Shown piece after piece: positions 34,241-42,923 of a stretch of DNA of 48,925 nucleotides. The first letter of the stretch is position 1, and every line of letters begins with the position of its first letter. Under the pieces are notes generated by a model. The model saw only the letters and a program-made list of their open reading frames with translations. It was not told the DNA's origin and did not search any database. Position numbers and translations under genes: made by a program. Source of the DNA: Nanobdellota archaeon (GTDB lineage Archaea > Nanobdellota > Nanobdellia > Woesearchaeales > GCA-2686295); assembly GCA_018819065.1 (NCBI GenBank), contig JAHJQL010000033.1, forward strand, positions 1-48,925, read 5' to 3'.

Positions 34241-34675
34241 ATGAACATTTTATCTCACACAATAATATCAGCAGTCATTGCAATGATTCTTTGGCCTTTC
34301 TTTGGTTTTTGGTCTCTTCTCGTGCTTGTCGGCGGCGTGCTTGTTGATTCTGATCATTTATTCTGGTATGTTGTAACACATCGTAAATTTAGCATAAGAA
34401 AAGCTTATGTTTACTGTATGAATATAGAATTGGAAAAAAACATTCCTGAATATTTAAGTGTGGTAGTTATATTTCATTCTTATGAGACAGTCATTGCTTT
34501 AGTGCTGCTTGCAACCATTATTCCACAAACAATTCCTTTAGCGCTTGGGTTAGTCGTTCACCTACTGCTTGACTTTGTTCATATTTATTCCCTGTATAAA
34601 AAATCTTATTTTTTAACCCTTTTTAAGAAGTCAGCAGTTATTTTTCTCTATAAAACCTTCTTTGCACGAAAATAG
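34241..34675 (+). CDS. Membrane-bound metal-dependent hydrolase, YdjM-like
   Basis: About 144 aa, chiefly membrane segments. NILSHTIIS at the start, GGVLVDSDHLFWY, VVIFHSYE and LGLVVHLLLDFVH carry the His and Asp residues of the YdjM/DUF457 membrane hydrolase family, which are thought to bind metal. Function unknown. A TATA-like CTTATAAAT about 30 nt before the ATG points to a leaderless transcript, so the ATG at 34241 is preferred over the GTG at 34232. Confidence 0.65.
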   Translation: MNILSHTIISAVIAMILWPFFGFWSLLVLVGGVLVDSDHLFWYVVTHRKFSIRKAYVYCMNIELEKNIPEYLSVVVIFHSYETVIALVLLATIIPQTIPLALGLVVHLLLDFVHIYSLYKKSYFLTLFKKSAVIFLYKTFFARK

Positions 34676-34682
34676 TCAAAAA

Positions 34683-34693
34683 TTTTATAAATA
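34683..34693 (+). promoter_or_regulatory. TATA box of the serS transcript
   Basis: TTTTATAAATA centred about 30 nt upstream of the ATG at 34718. Transcription should begin within a few bases of that ATG, which belongs to a short leader frame, not to serS. Confidence 0.5.
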
Positions 34694-34717
34694 CCTTCTA
34701 GGTTATTCAGTCTTACA

Positions 34718-34777
34718 ATGATAGATACCAAAAATAAGCTATTTTTGGATCTTCAAAATTCGGGTGATAAATTTTGA
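34718..34777 (+). CDS. 19-codon leader ORF upstream of serS
   Basis: ATG 34718 to TGA 34775-34777 encodes 19 residues (starting MIDTKNKLF, ending GDKF). The predicted transcription start coincides with its ATG, so it would be the first, leaderless frame on the mRNA. Its TGA overlaps the TTG start of serS as TTGA, and a perfect hairpin (34727-34747) lies inside it. It has only one Ser codon (TCG). Translation of this peptide is unproven. Confidence 0.4.
   Translation: MIDTKNKLFLDLQNSGDKF
34727..34747 (+). promoter_or_regulatory. 9-bp hairpin in the serS leader
   Basis: CCAAAAATA (34727-34735), AGC, TATTTTTGG (34739-34747): an exact inverted repeat in the transcribed leader, 27 nt before the serS start. 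It could form an RNA hairpin or act as an operator. Confidence 0.5.
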
Positions 34778-36051
34778 TAGACCTAAAATTAGTTCGGGAA
34801 AATCCTGAACTTGTTAAGAAGAATATTAAGAACAAGTTTCAGGGTGCAAAGCTTCCACTAGTTGACAAGTTAGTGGAGATGGATAAGGAAGAAAGAAGGC
34901 TCAAAGTAGAGGCTGAGCAGTTAAGGCACAAGAGAAACTCACTATCATTGTCTATATCAGAGGTTAAGAAGAAGAAAGGTGATGCTTCAAAACTTTTATC
35001 AGAAGCAAAGAATATTCCCCAGAAAATAGCGAAGATTGAGGAAAAACAAAAAGCATTACAGGACGATATCAGAACTATAATGCTAACAATTCCAAACATC
35101 ATCCATGAATCAGTCAAGATTGGAAAGGATCACACCCAAAACGTGGAGATAAAAAAGATTGGTACTCCAAAAAAGTTTGACTTTGAGGTAAAAAGCCATG
35201 TTGAAATTGCTGAAAAGCTTGGCCTTGGTGACTTTGAGACTTCGGCAGAGACTTCAGGCAACGGCTTTTACTTTTTAAAAGGTGACTTGGCACTTCTTAA
35301 TGTAGCGCTGATAAACTTTGCAAGGGATTACATGGTAAAACAAGGATACCTATACATTGAAACGCCGTTGATGATAAGAGAAAAAGTGTTAAACGGAGTG
35401 TTTTCAAACGAAGAGATAGAAGTCATGACTTATAGGATAAGGGATGAAGACTTAAACCTGATTGCAACAAGTGAGCATTCATTGATAGGCAGCTTTATCA
35501 ACAAGACAATCGAAGAAAAAGATATTCCTATAAAACTGACCAGTTACAGCATGTGTTTTAGGAGGGAGATTGGAAGCCACGGAATTGATGAAAAAGGTCT
35601 TTTTAGAACTCATCAGTTCAACAAGCAGGAAATGGTTGTGATATCAAAACCTAAAGACTCTTACAAGTTTTATGACGAGATGCTAAACCACTCAGTCGAG
35701 GTTTTCAAACAGCTTGGAATACCAACGAGAATCTTGGAGTGCTGCTCAGGAGACCTTGCAGATTTAAAGACAAAATCTGCAGACTTAGAAGCATGGTCAC
35801 CAAGAAAGAAGGAATACTTTGAGATATGCTCAGTTAGCAACTTATCAGATGCACAGTCAAGAAGACTAAACATCAGAGTCAAGGGAAAAGAAGGTAACTA
35901 CTTTCCACACACACTAAATAACACTGTTATTGCAACTTCTAGAGCAATGGTTGCAATCCTTGAGAATTATCAGAACAAAGACGGAAGTGTAGACATCCCA
36001 AAAGCCTTGCAGCCATACATGAGTGGGAAGAAGAAGCTGACGAAGATATAA
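34774..36051 (+). CDS. serS: Seryl-tRNA synthetase
   Basis: 425 aa, the usual length of the standard (not methanogen-type) enzyme. The N-terminal antiparallel coiled-coil arm spans about 25-105. Class II motifs follow: motif 2 with SMCFRREIGSHG and GLFRTHQFNKQEM, TSEHSLIG for serine binding, AWSPRKKEYFEICSVSNLSD, and motif 3 as ATSRAMVAILENYQ. The TTG start at 34774 (GGGTGA 7 nt upstream) gives the family N-terminus MIDLKLVRENPE. It charges tRNA-Ser. A short leader frame ends across its start codon, suggesting translational coupling. Confidence 0.95.
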   Translation: MIDLKLVRENPELVKKNIKNKFQGAKLPLVDKLVEMDKEERRLKVEAEQLRHKRNSLSLSISEVKKKKGDASKLLSEAKNIPQKIAKIEEKQKALQDDIRTIMLTIPNIIHESVKIGKDHTQNVEIKKIGTPKKFDFEVKSHVEIAEKLGLGDFETSAETSGNGFYFLKGDLALLNVALINFARDYMVKQGYLYIETPLMIREKVLNGVFSNEEIEVMTYRIRDEDLNLIATSEHSLIGSFINKTIEEKDIPIKLTSYSMCFRREIGSHGIDEKGLFRTHQFNKQEMVVISKPKDSYKFYDEMLNHSVEVFKQLGIPTRILECCSGDLADLKTKSADLEAWSPRKKEYFEICSVSNLSDAQSRRLNIRVKGKEGNYFPHTLNNTVIATSRAMVAILENYQNKDGSVDIPKALQPYMSGKKKLTKI

Positions 36052-36162
36052 TTTTTTTATTCTTTTTTAATTAAATTTTAGTATTAAGTATAATACAATT
36101 ACATTTAATCGATGTTAGTTACAATTTTCAAAAATAATAAAGTATAAAAAGCGATTTTGGGT

Positions 36163-36429
36163 TTATTTTTTATATATGATATCATGATGATCATAATCTT
36201 CAAAAGAAACAGTCTTATTCTGATGATCAATACTGAAAACTAAAACAAAATGACCTAAATGAACTCTATTAAGACCTTTCATGTCATGACTCAAGAATTT
36301 GTAACGGTGACTTGAATTTGCTAAAATTAAATCCATCTTATTTCGAACTTGAGAATACTCAACAGGATTTTTTTTCTTAAGTTTAAATAGCTTCTTAGCA
36401 ATCTCCTCGCTGTAGAGGTCTTTATACAT
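36163..36429 (-). CDS. RelE-superfamily toxin
   Basis: 88 aa with the pattern AKKLFKLKKKNPVEYSQVRNK, then GLNRVHLGHFVLVFSI, ending DYDHHDIIYK, matching the RelE-like proteins at 31445 and 32139 but more diverged. The ATG overlaps the stop of the antitoxin by 1 nt. It is convergent with serS across about 110 nt of T- and A-rich DNA. Confidence 0.75.
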   Translation of the reverse strand: MYKDLYSEEIAKKLFKLKKKNPVEYSQVRNKMDLILANSSHRYKFLSHDMKGLNRVHLGHFVLVFSIDHQNKTVSFEDYDHHDIIYKK

Positions 36430-36656
36430 TAAGCTACCTCTTTTTCAAATTCCTCACGAGAAAGATGTTTTCCGTTTATAATTTTGCCTAGCTTAACTTT
36501 ATATTCGGGTCTTAATTCTGGTTCTAATGCAGACTGCTCATATTCATTTACAACCAGATTTATTGCTTGAGATTTATCTCTTAAACCAAACTTAGCTTTT
36601 ACAATATTCAAAACCCTATTGGTGTTTTCATCAATATTTATTACAGCTTGTACCAC
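36429..36656 (-). CDS. Antitoxin of the RelE-like pair
   Basis: 75 aa from GTG 36656. The N-terminus AVINIDENTNRVLNIVKAKF then LRDKSQAINLVVNEYEQ is a ribbon-helix-helix layout, with a charged tail (LSREEFEKEV) typical of toxin-wrapping segments. An AT-rich promoter (TATTTATATATGGG read on the minus strand) lies upstream. Confidence 0.7.
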   Translation of the reverse strand: MVQAVINIDENTNRVLNIVKAKFGLRDKSQAINLVVNEYEQSALEPELRPEYKVKLGKIINGKHLSREEFEKEVA

Positions 36657-36802
36657 GTTACATCACATATATAAGTATATACATCCCATATATAAATATT
36701 TCTATTTTGAGTTCCAGGTGAATAAGTCCGAAATTAGTTAAATTTGTATTGGGAGTAAATCATTTTGTTCTTTTTTATGTTTTTTTAACATTTTATCGAT
36801 AA

Positions 36803-36812
36803 TTATATAAAA
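36803..36812 (+). promoter_or_regulatory. TATA box in front of the GC-rich element
   Basis: TTATATAAAA lies about 30 nt before the first GC-rich base. A transcript from it would begin near 36834, at the edge of the composition change. Confidence 0.45.
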
Positions 36813-36834
36813 TAATCTTTTTTGCTAATATTGT

Positions 36835-37151
36835 ATTCATGCCATCGTCGCACAACGGGTTACGCTCCGTTGATGCGCAAAGTGCGGCATAAAGCCACAC
36901 AATAAAAAACTTGCCATCGTCGCATATCAAAAACGAAAAAGGTTTTTGGAATGCTTTGAAGGCATTCATATATATTCATGCCATCGTCGCATAACTCGGT
37001 ATTGCGCTGGCCTTGAGCGAATTTTTCAAGGATAGCCAGTTCCTCCGGGAACTCCCGGTTCAAAACGACGATTTCGCTCGTCGATGACGAGGGGCGGCGT
37101 AAAGCCACCCAAAAAGAATCGAACTGAAAGTCCGGGCGATGGCGTTTTTTT
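36835..37151 (+). ncRNA. Candidate structured non-coding RNA, GC-rich repeat-bearing element
   Basis: About 310 nt at roughly half G+C, in surroundings near one third, preceded by a TATA box and ending in GCGATGGCGTTTTTTT, where GCGATGGC can pair with GCCATCG near the start. GCCATCGTCGCA occurs three times (36841, 36913, 36980) and GCGGC-TAAAGCCAC twice (36884-36898, 37094-37108). Local hairpins are strong: CAACGG/CCGTTG, CTGGC-CTTGA/TCAAG-GCCAG, GTTCC-TCCG-GGAAC, CGACGA/TCGTCG. I do not recognise it as RNase P, SRP, tRNA or rRNA. Alternative: a foreign palindromic repeat element, or the minus-strand frame at 36860-37108 read as a protein. Confidence 0.45.
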
Positions 37152-37842
37152 AATATTTATACTCTAGAATTAGCCTGTCAAATCTTCTTACGATCTTTTT
37201 CTGTGCGATATCTGAAAATACTAATTGTGGTTGAAAAGGATATGTTCTTGGTCCTATTCGTTTATAATCGGTGATTACAGGAATGAACGTTTCAGAATCT
37301 AGCTCTTTAATTAGGATGTTGTCTGGTTTCACATTGAAATTGTATATTTTTTCATCCAGAAAAAATTCTTTTAACTGGTTTATTCTATTCCAAAAATAGG
37401 AGTTGTCTATTCTTTTTTTTTGTGTTAGTGGCTTGGAAATATTCTCAGATAAGTCTTTTACAAGCTTTTGAAACAATATGTCTTCTACAACTCCTTCTAT
37501 GTTTGCAAATGAGTTTGCTAACTCGTTAGGGATTGCGTCTTTAATCTTGAGGTACTCTTGATATTCATACTCATTGAAGTTTTTTATTCCAAACTTTATC
37601 AAGGTGTATGTGTTTGTCGGGTAGGATATTGAGAATATTTTGTAACTTTTCTTATGTGTTGATTTGATTTTTTTAGCGCACAAATCTGGTGATACTTGAT
37701 ATATATCTCTATAGGTTCCTTCTCCTATCTTGTTTTCTTCTCTTATATTCTGAATAAGCTGTAACGCATTAATCACACTACTGGAAAGTAGTTTATATAT
37801 AAAAATGTGTTTTTCCAAACTTCTTGGCTTCATCACAAACAT
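37150..37842 (-). CDS. YrbL-like protein-kinase-fold protein
   Basis: 230 aa. IGEGTYRDIYQVSPDLCAKKIK at residues about 39-60 matches a kinase glycine-rich loop and the following Lys strand. IYNFNVKPDNILIKEL near 166-181 is the catalytic-loop equivalent and VITDYKRIG the metal-loop equivalent. The layout matches YrbL proteins (PhoP-regulated in enterobacteria). The catalytic-loop Asp of HRD-type kinases appears as Asn, so activity is uncertain. It is downstream of nothing on its strand and is followed directly by the GC-rich element; its AT-rich composition is like the host's, unlike that element. Confidence 0.6.
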   Translation of the reverse strand: MFVMKPRSLEKHIFIYKLLSSSVINALQLIQNIREENKIGEGTYRDIYQVSPDLCAKKIKSTHKKSYKIFSISYPTNTYTLIKFGIKNFNEYEYQEYLKIKDAIPNELANSFANIEGVVEDILFQKLVKDLSENISKPLTQKKRIDNSYFWNRINQLKEFFLDEKIYNFNVKPDNILIKELDSETFIPVITDYKRIGPRTYPFQPQLVFSDIAQKKIVRRFDRLILEYKY

Positions 37843-37886
37843 TCTCTTTTCACTAATTTTTTAAACTCTGACTTTTTTTTAAGGAT

Positions 37887-39038
37887 GTGATTCACAAACC
37901 AGACTACAAAGGTGGCGGTATAACAAACTTGATGAGTTCTGTTGGTGCTTCTTTTGGTTGGAAATCACAGTATGTTCCTTTGAAGGGCTTTGATGCTGGA
38001 CAGCTGTCAAAGTCTAAGAATGTTGTTTTGCTGGTCATTGATGGCCTTGGATATGAATATTTAACAACGAAGGGAAAAAACAGCTTTCTAAATAAGCACC
38101 TGACTGGGCGTATGACTTCTGTTTTTCCATCAACAACTGCTTCTGCGATTACTACTTTTGATACTGGTCTTCCTCCAATGCAGACTGCAATTGTTGGTTG
38201 GTTTACTTATCTTAAAGAACTGGGAGTTGTTGCAACCATTCTTCCATTTAATCCCCGCTATGGCGGCTCTCCTTTTTATGATGTTGGTGTTTCCCGAGAA
38301 GATATATTTGACACTCCTTTATTCTCAGACAGAATCAAGGCTTCATGCTATTACGTTATTCCAAAAGAGATTGTTGATGGTCATCCAAAAAAGTGGGGTA
38401 AGAAGGCTTTTTCTTTTACCACTCTAAACAAGTTTTTTGTTGGAATAAAAAAAGCAGTCAACACTCATAATAGGCGAAAGTTCATCTATGCTTACTGGCC
38501 AAAATATGATGGTCTTTCTCATGAATTTGGTCACCAAAGCCAAAATGCACTTGCACATTTCAAAGAGATAGACTTTGGGATAAAATCTTTTGTTGAAAAA
38601 ATTAAAGATACAAACACCACTCTTATAATTACTTCTGACCATGGATTTATCGATACAACGCCGTCAAAGACTATAAACTTAGCAAATCATCCAAAGTTCT
38701 TAGACACTTTAGTCATGCCGCTTTCAGGTGATGCCAGGGTTAAGTATTGTTATGTTCGTCTTTCAAAGGAGAAAGAATTCAAGAATTATGTCAATAAGTA
38801 TTTTAAGAATTACTGCTATCTTTTCAAGAGTGAAGAGTTGGTTAAGAAGAACTTCTTTGGACTATTTGAGCCTCATAAGAGGTTGCATGAGCGTATTGGT
38901 GATTATACTCTCATCATGAAGGAGAACTATATTCTTAAAGACCCAATTCTTGGACGGAAGTCAAAACAACTTATAGGTAATCATAGTGGTGTTAGTTCAA
39001 AGGAGATATTTGTACCTTTAGTGGTTATGAAATTGTGA
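37887..39038 (+). CDS. Type I phosphodiesterase / nucleotide pyrophosphatase family protein
   Basis: 383 aa in the alkaline phosphatase superfamily. Metal ligands are visible in order: Asp52 in LVIDGLGYE, the nucleophile Thr in FPSTTASA, Asp and His in YDGLSHEFGH, Asp-His in TSDHGF, and a late His in GNHSGV. There is no signal peptide or TM, so it acts in the cytoplasm. Substrate could be a nucleotide, a dinucleotide or a phospho-sugar. GTG at 37887 follows AAGGAT closely; the overlapping ATG at 37885 is immediately stopped. A single gene between the divergent kinase-like gene and convergent lonB. Confidence 0.8.
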   Translation: MIHKPDYKGGGITNLMSSVGASFGWKSQYVPLKGFDAGQLSKSKNVVLLVIDGLGYEYLTTKGKNSFLNKHLTGRMTSVFPSTTASAITTFDTGLPPMQTAIVGWFTYLKELGVVATILPFNPRYGGSPFYDVGVSREDIFDTPLFSDRIKASCYYVIPKEIVDGHPKKWGKKAFSFTTLNKFFVGIKKAVNTHNRRKFIYAYWPKYDGLSHEFGHQSQNALAHFKEIDFGIKSFVEKIKDTNTTLIITSDHGFIDTTPSKTINLANHPKFLDTLVMPLSGDARVKYCYVRLSKEKEFKNYVNKYFKNYCYLFKSEELVKKNFFGLFEPHKRLHERIGDYTLIMKENYILKDPILGRKSKQLIGNHSGVSSKEIFVPLVVMKL

Positions 39039-39052
39039 GAATAACTGATTTC

Positions 39053-40939
39053 TTAATGTTGTTTCTTGTACACGGTGTCGAGTTTTTTTAATATGTGTTC
39101 GTTTCCTTTCCAAACAAGTGCATTTTTTAAGACGTCGTATATGTTGTCTACTGGTATTATCTCTATCTTTTTTATTCTGTCAGCGTCTATTACTATGTCT
39201 TGAAGGTTTGATCTTGGTACTAGGACTTTTTGTATTCCTGCGTCAATTGCTGCTTCTATCTTTGATGACACTCCGCCAACTGGTAGTACTTCTCCTCTGA
39301 CTGATAAGGATCCTGTCATCGCGTAGTTTTGTTTTATTGGTATGTTTTTTAACGCTGATATTATGGTTGTTGCAACTGCAACTGATGCTGAGTCTCCTTC
39401 TACTCCTTCATAAGTTTGTAGGAATTGGACGTATATATCATATTTTTCTTTGATGTCTTCTCCAAAGAACTTCTTTATGATTGCAGATACATTTTTTATT
39501 GCTTCTTTGGCTATCTCACCAAGCTTTCCAGTCGCTGTTATCTCTGATTGTTTTCCGCCTGGTGTTATCTCTGACTCTATTGGTAGTATTATTCCTGAGT
39601 AGCTGCCTGAGCCTCCAAGTACTGCAAGGCCGTTGACTCTTCCAATTCTCTTGCCTTTGACAACTATCACTTCATATTCTTTTCTTCTCTCAATCATCTG
39701 GTCAGCCATTTGGTGTTCTAGGCTCCTTGCGACTTTTCTCGCGTTTATTATGTGTTTCTTCTCGACTAATTCAGCTTTTTCTTCTTTTGCAATGTCCCCT
39801 GCAGCTCTTATCAAGCCTCCAAGGTCTCGAAGTCTTAATGTTAAATGACCTTTTCTATTCGCTTTTCGTCTTGCTTCTTCAACTATGTACAAGGTTGCGT
39901 CTCTTGAGAAGTGTGGTATCTTGCCGTCTTTGACTACTTCCTGGGCTACGAATTGGGCTATCTTCTTTCGGTTTTCGGGATTGTCTGGAACGGTTTCCTT
40001 CATGAATACTTCATATCCGTAGCCTCTTATTCTTGACCTTAGCGCTGGGTGCATGTTATTCACCGTTTCTACGTTTCCAGCAGCGACTAGTACGAATTTA
40101 CAAGGCACTGGCTCAGTTCTCACCATTGCGCCAGCAGACCTCTCTGATTGTCCTGTTATTGCTAATTTTCCCTCTTGGACTGCTGTTAGCAGTTCTTGTT
40201 GTGTTGCTGGGTGAAGTGTTGCTATCTCGTCTATGAATAATACTCCCATGTTGGCTTTATGTATCATTCCAGCAACTACTCTTTCATGCGCAGGCGTTCC
40301 TAGTCCTCCTGATTGGAATGGGTCGTGAAGAACGTCTCCAAGCAGCGCTCCTGCGTGTGCACCTGTTGCGTCTAGGAATGGGACTTGCTTGTTGTCAAAG
40401 TTGTCAACTACCATCTTTGGCGACCCGTTCTGGTTGGAACTCATCTTTCGGTTTAGATTCATAACCATGACTATTCCAAATATCATTATTATGCCTGAGA
40501 TTATGAGTGCAGCGTATATTACATCAGAAATTATCTTTGCCTTCCACCACCAATAGGGAAGCATCCCAATTATTAGTGCGAATATGAGCATTATTATGTT
40601 TGTGTTCTTAAAGCCTCCAAAGTTCTGCATCCGAGACTTTGCTATTAGGTCTCGTCCTTTTCCTGCAGGGACAGTTCTTATGAATGGCTGGTTTTGGTCG
40701 TTTGGGTTTGGAAATGCTAATATGTCGACGAGTTTTTCTTTTGGTAAGAGTTCTGCTAGTGCTAGTCCAAGCATGCTTTTGCCTGTTCCAGGCTCACCTA
40801 TTAGGAGTACGTGTCTTCTTTGAGCAGCTGCCTTCTTTATTATATTGACACCCTCTTCTTGTCCGACAACCTGATCAACTATTCTCTTTGATACTTTGAT
40901 GTCTTTTGTGCTTTTGAATTTGAACTCCTCTTTTTTCAT
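39053..40939 (-). CDS. lonB: Archaeal membrane-anchored ATP-dependent Lon protease
   Basis: 628 aa. The AAA+ domain has Walker A GEPGTGKS (48-55) and Walker [11 protein letters not shown]. Two TM helices (about 113-133 and 137-160) are inserted between Walker A and B, the mark of archaeal LonB. The C-terminal protease has the Ser-Lys dyad: Ser517 in EGDSASVAV and Lys560 in [10 protein letters not shown]. It degrades membrane and misfolded proteins in archaea, which lack FtsH. TTTATAAAT about 25 nt before the ATG indicates a near-leaderless transcript. Confidence 0.96.
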   Translation of the reverse strand: MKKEEFKFKSTKDIKVSKRIVDQVVGQEEGVNIIKKAAAQRRHVLLIGEPGTGKSMLGLALAELLPKEKLVDILAFPNPNDQNQPFIRTVPAGKGRDLIAKSRMQNFGGFKNTNIIMLIFALIIGMLPYWWWKAKIISDVIYAALIISGIIMIFGIVMVMNLNRKMSSNQNGSPKMVVDNFDNKQVPFLDATGAHAGALLGDVLHDPFQSGGLGTPAHERVVAGMIHKANMGVLFIDEIATLHPATQQELLTAVQEGKLAITGQSERSAGAMVRTEPVPCKFVLVAAGNVETVNNMHPALRSRIRGYGYEVFMKETVPDNPENRKKIAQFVAQEVVKDGKIPHFSRDATLYIVEEARRKANRKGHLTLRLRDLGGLIRAAGDIAKEEKAELVEKKHIINARKVARSLEHQMADQMIERRKEYEVIVVKGKRIGRVNGLAVLGGSGSYSGIILPIESEITPGGKQSEITATGKLGEIAKEAIKNVSAIIKKFFGEDIKEKYDIYVQFLQTYEGVEGDSASVAVATTIISALKNIPIKQNYAMTGSLSVRGEVLPVGGVSSKIEAAIDAGIQKVLVPRSNLQDIVIDADRIKKIEIIPVDNIYDVLKNALVWKGNEHILKKLDTVYKKQH

Positions 40940-41064
40940 GCTGTTGATAAACCGGTGGTGATTTATAAATTTGACGAAAAGATTTGAGTCTTTTGGCAGT
41001 GATATGTGCTTCCTGGTTTTTTCAAAGAAAAAAGTTTTAAAACTTGATTGTCATCTGTTTTTTG

Positions 41065-41901
41065 ATGAAAGAAGTATCTAAGGGCAGTATTAGGTCTGAA
41101 TCTAGGTTTATCTGGAGGTTCATCCTTGACTTTTTATTGACGCCTATTGTTTTGTTTCAAGTCCTTATTGGTAAGAAGAGGTTTTCTGAGTTGTTTTCTC
41201 CTTTTACAAATCTCTTTAAGTTCATCTTCGAGGCGAAGTTTACCATATCAATAATTCTAATCAACATTGCAGTCTTCATAATGAGCATATTCTTTTTTTC
41301 TGAACAGCTTTTTAGCAGCCTTGCAAACACTCCTTCTGACATCTTGAGTTTTAAGGTTTATACTTTGTTAACGTCTGGTTTTCTTCATGCAAGCATTTCT
41401 CACTTGCTTTTTAATTGTCTTGCACTGTTCATATTTGGGCGTGTTGTTGAGCGAAAAGTTGGTTTTTCAAAGACAGCTCTTGTTTACTTTGGAGCGCTTA
41501 TAATCTCTAATTTGTTCTCATCACTAATCAACCTATTTGTCGTTGGAGAAAACACTCCTGGGATTGGTGCTTCTGGAGCGATTATGGGTCTTGTCGCAGC
41601 TGCAATGCTGCTAAACCCTTTCTATTTGACTTATGAATTTATAATTCCCCTTCCAATAATGCTTGTTGGATGGATAACCTTGCTGGCAGATATTGCTGGT
41701 ATTTTAAGGCCTGCTAATGATAATATAGGCCACCTAGCTCATATTGGTGGATTTATATCAATAACGCTGCTTGCATTCCTCCTAAACATTGATGATAGAA
41801 AGAGTCTTAGGACTGGTTTATTTGTGAACATAGCCTCTTTTTTGGCCTTCTTGATTATTAGCTTTGTATTTGGCGTGGATATTCTTAGCTTGTTCCTATA
41901 A
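41065..41901 (+). CDS. Rhomboid-family intramembrane serine protease
   Basis: About 278 aa from ATG 41065 with six or seven TM segments. HASISHLLFNCLAL contains the His-x-x-x-x-His-x-x-x-Asn motif of the second helix, GIGASGAIMG the nucleophile Ser (170), and HLAHIGG the catalytic His (226). It should cleave TM substrates within the membrane. A TTG at 41044 is in frame but less likely. It is divergent from lonB, so two membrane proteases share an upstream region. Confidence 0.88.
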   Translation: MKEVSKGSIRSESRFIWRFILDFLLTPIVLFQVLIGKKRFSELFSPFTNLFKFIFEAKFTISIILINIAVFIMSIFFFSEQLFSSLANTPSDILSFKVYTLLTSGFLHASISHLLFNCLALFIFGRVVERKVGFSKTALVYFGALIISNLFSSLINLFVVGENTPGIGASGAIMGLVAAAMLLNPFYLTYEFIIPLPIMLVGWITLLADIAGILRPANDNIGHLAHIGGFISITLLAFLLNIDDRKSLRTGLFVNIASFLAFLIISFVFGVDILSLFL

Positions 41902-41902
41902 A

Positions 41903-42823
41903 CTAAAAGACGTTGAAAAGTCTGATTATAAATAAGGCATACATTGCGAGCATGATTATTCCTTGCCATGACTCTAACCTTTGGGTCTTTATTACGTAAA
42001 CAAGAATTATCGTTGCCATAATCATTACTGGTATGGTAAAAGACAGCATGACTCCTGTAACTGTCAGGGTTGATATTAATCCTGGTATTCCCAAAACGAC
42101 TAGTGTGTTAAACACGTTTGACCCTAAAATGTTTCCTATTGAGAGCTCTATATTTCCTTTTCTAGCGGCTATGAACGAGACTGATAGCTCGGGTAGTGAT
42201 GTTCCAAAAGCAACAGCGCTAGCAGCTATCACTTCTTTTCCAATACCAATAGTCTCAGAGATTATTATTACTGACTTGATGATGTATTCAGCAGATATGT
42301 AGATTACTCCACAACTCACCACAAGTATGAGAGGATGTTTCCAGCTCCATTTGATGTCTGGTCTTTTGTTGTCTTTGTTGTTGATAAAAATTATTATTAT
42401 GTAGAAAATGTATATTGATAAGAATGCTACTGATTCATAAGGAGTTATTGCTCCATCTAGGGAGAATAACACTAAAAGCAGCGTTGCAAAGATAAGCAAA
42501 ATAAGGTCAATCTTTGAAGATTTTTCAAAAGTCACTTTCTTGTTAATCACAGCTACAATTCCTAATATTAATAGTATGTTTGCAATGTTTGAGCCGACGA
42601 CGTTTCCAAGAACTATTTCAGATGAATTCTTTAAAACAGCTATAATTGAGGTTGCAAGCTCTGGAACAGATGTGCCAACAGCAACTATCGTCACTCCAAC
42701 GAGAAATGCAGGCATTCCAAAGTATAAACCTATCTTCTCAGCTGAATCGGTAAAGTAATCTGCAGACTTTATCAGCAAGAATAATCCAGCTATCAGAATA
42801 ATTATCCAAATCAGTAACATCAT
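41903..42823 (-). CDS. Calcium/sodium:cation antiporter (CaCA family, YrbG-like)
   Basis: 306 aa, about ten TM segments in two inverted halves. The alpha repeats AVGTSVPELATSIIA (about 47-61) and AFGTSLPELSVSFIA (about 206-220) carry the GTS-PE signature that forms the ion-binding site, each followed by GN-GSN (VGSNIANIL and LGSNVFNTL). Convergent with the rhomboid gene, one base apart. Confidence 0.92.
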   Translation of the reverse strand: MMLLIWIIILIAGLFLLIKSADYFTDSAEKIGLYFGMPAFLVGVTIVAVGTSVPELATSIIAVLKNSSEIVLGNVVGSNIANILLILGIVAVINKKVTFEKSSKIDLILLIFATLLLVLFSLDGAITPYESVAFLSIYIFYIIIIFINNKDNKRPDIKWSWKHPLILVVSCGVIYISAEYIIKSVIIISETIGIGKEVIAASAVAFGTSLPELSVSFIAARKGNIELSIGNILGSNVFNTLVVLGIPGLISTLTVTGVMLSFTIPVMIMATIILVYVIKTQRLESWQGIIMLAMYALFIIRLFNVF

Positions 42824-42923
42824 CAGAATGTTTCTGAGAGTTGTTTATTTAAATTTTTTTCTAAATTGCATTTTCTAATAACATAATCTTTTTAAAAACA
42901 ACGATTTTACTATCATATACGAA

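Noticed and set aside
34718-34777. Leader frame joined to serS by a -1 frameshift
   Set aside because: SerRS proteins naturally begin at MIDLK, which the TTG start gives, with a ribosome-binding site in front. A frameshift is not needed.
36841-36991. Three copies of GCCATCGTCGCA spaced 72 and 67 nt, considered as a CRISPR array
   Set aside because: The repeat is only about 12 nt, the spacing is irregular and too long, and flanking sequence differs in each copy. No cas genes are near.
36860-37108. 82-codon minus-strand frame in the GC-rich element, read as a protein
   Set aside because: It runs over the repeated GCCATCGTCGCA and GGC-TAAAGCC units and strong hairpins, and its second half is repeat translation (DDGMN, RRWQVF). 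Structure and repeats explain the openness better, though a foreign gene fragment cannot be excluded.
37120-37145. GAAAGTCCGGGC, similar to the RNase P RNA conserved region I
   Set aside because: In RNase P this motif lies near the 5' end and needs matching distal regions; here it is next to the T-run at the 3' end and I could not find the other conserved regions on either strand.
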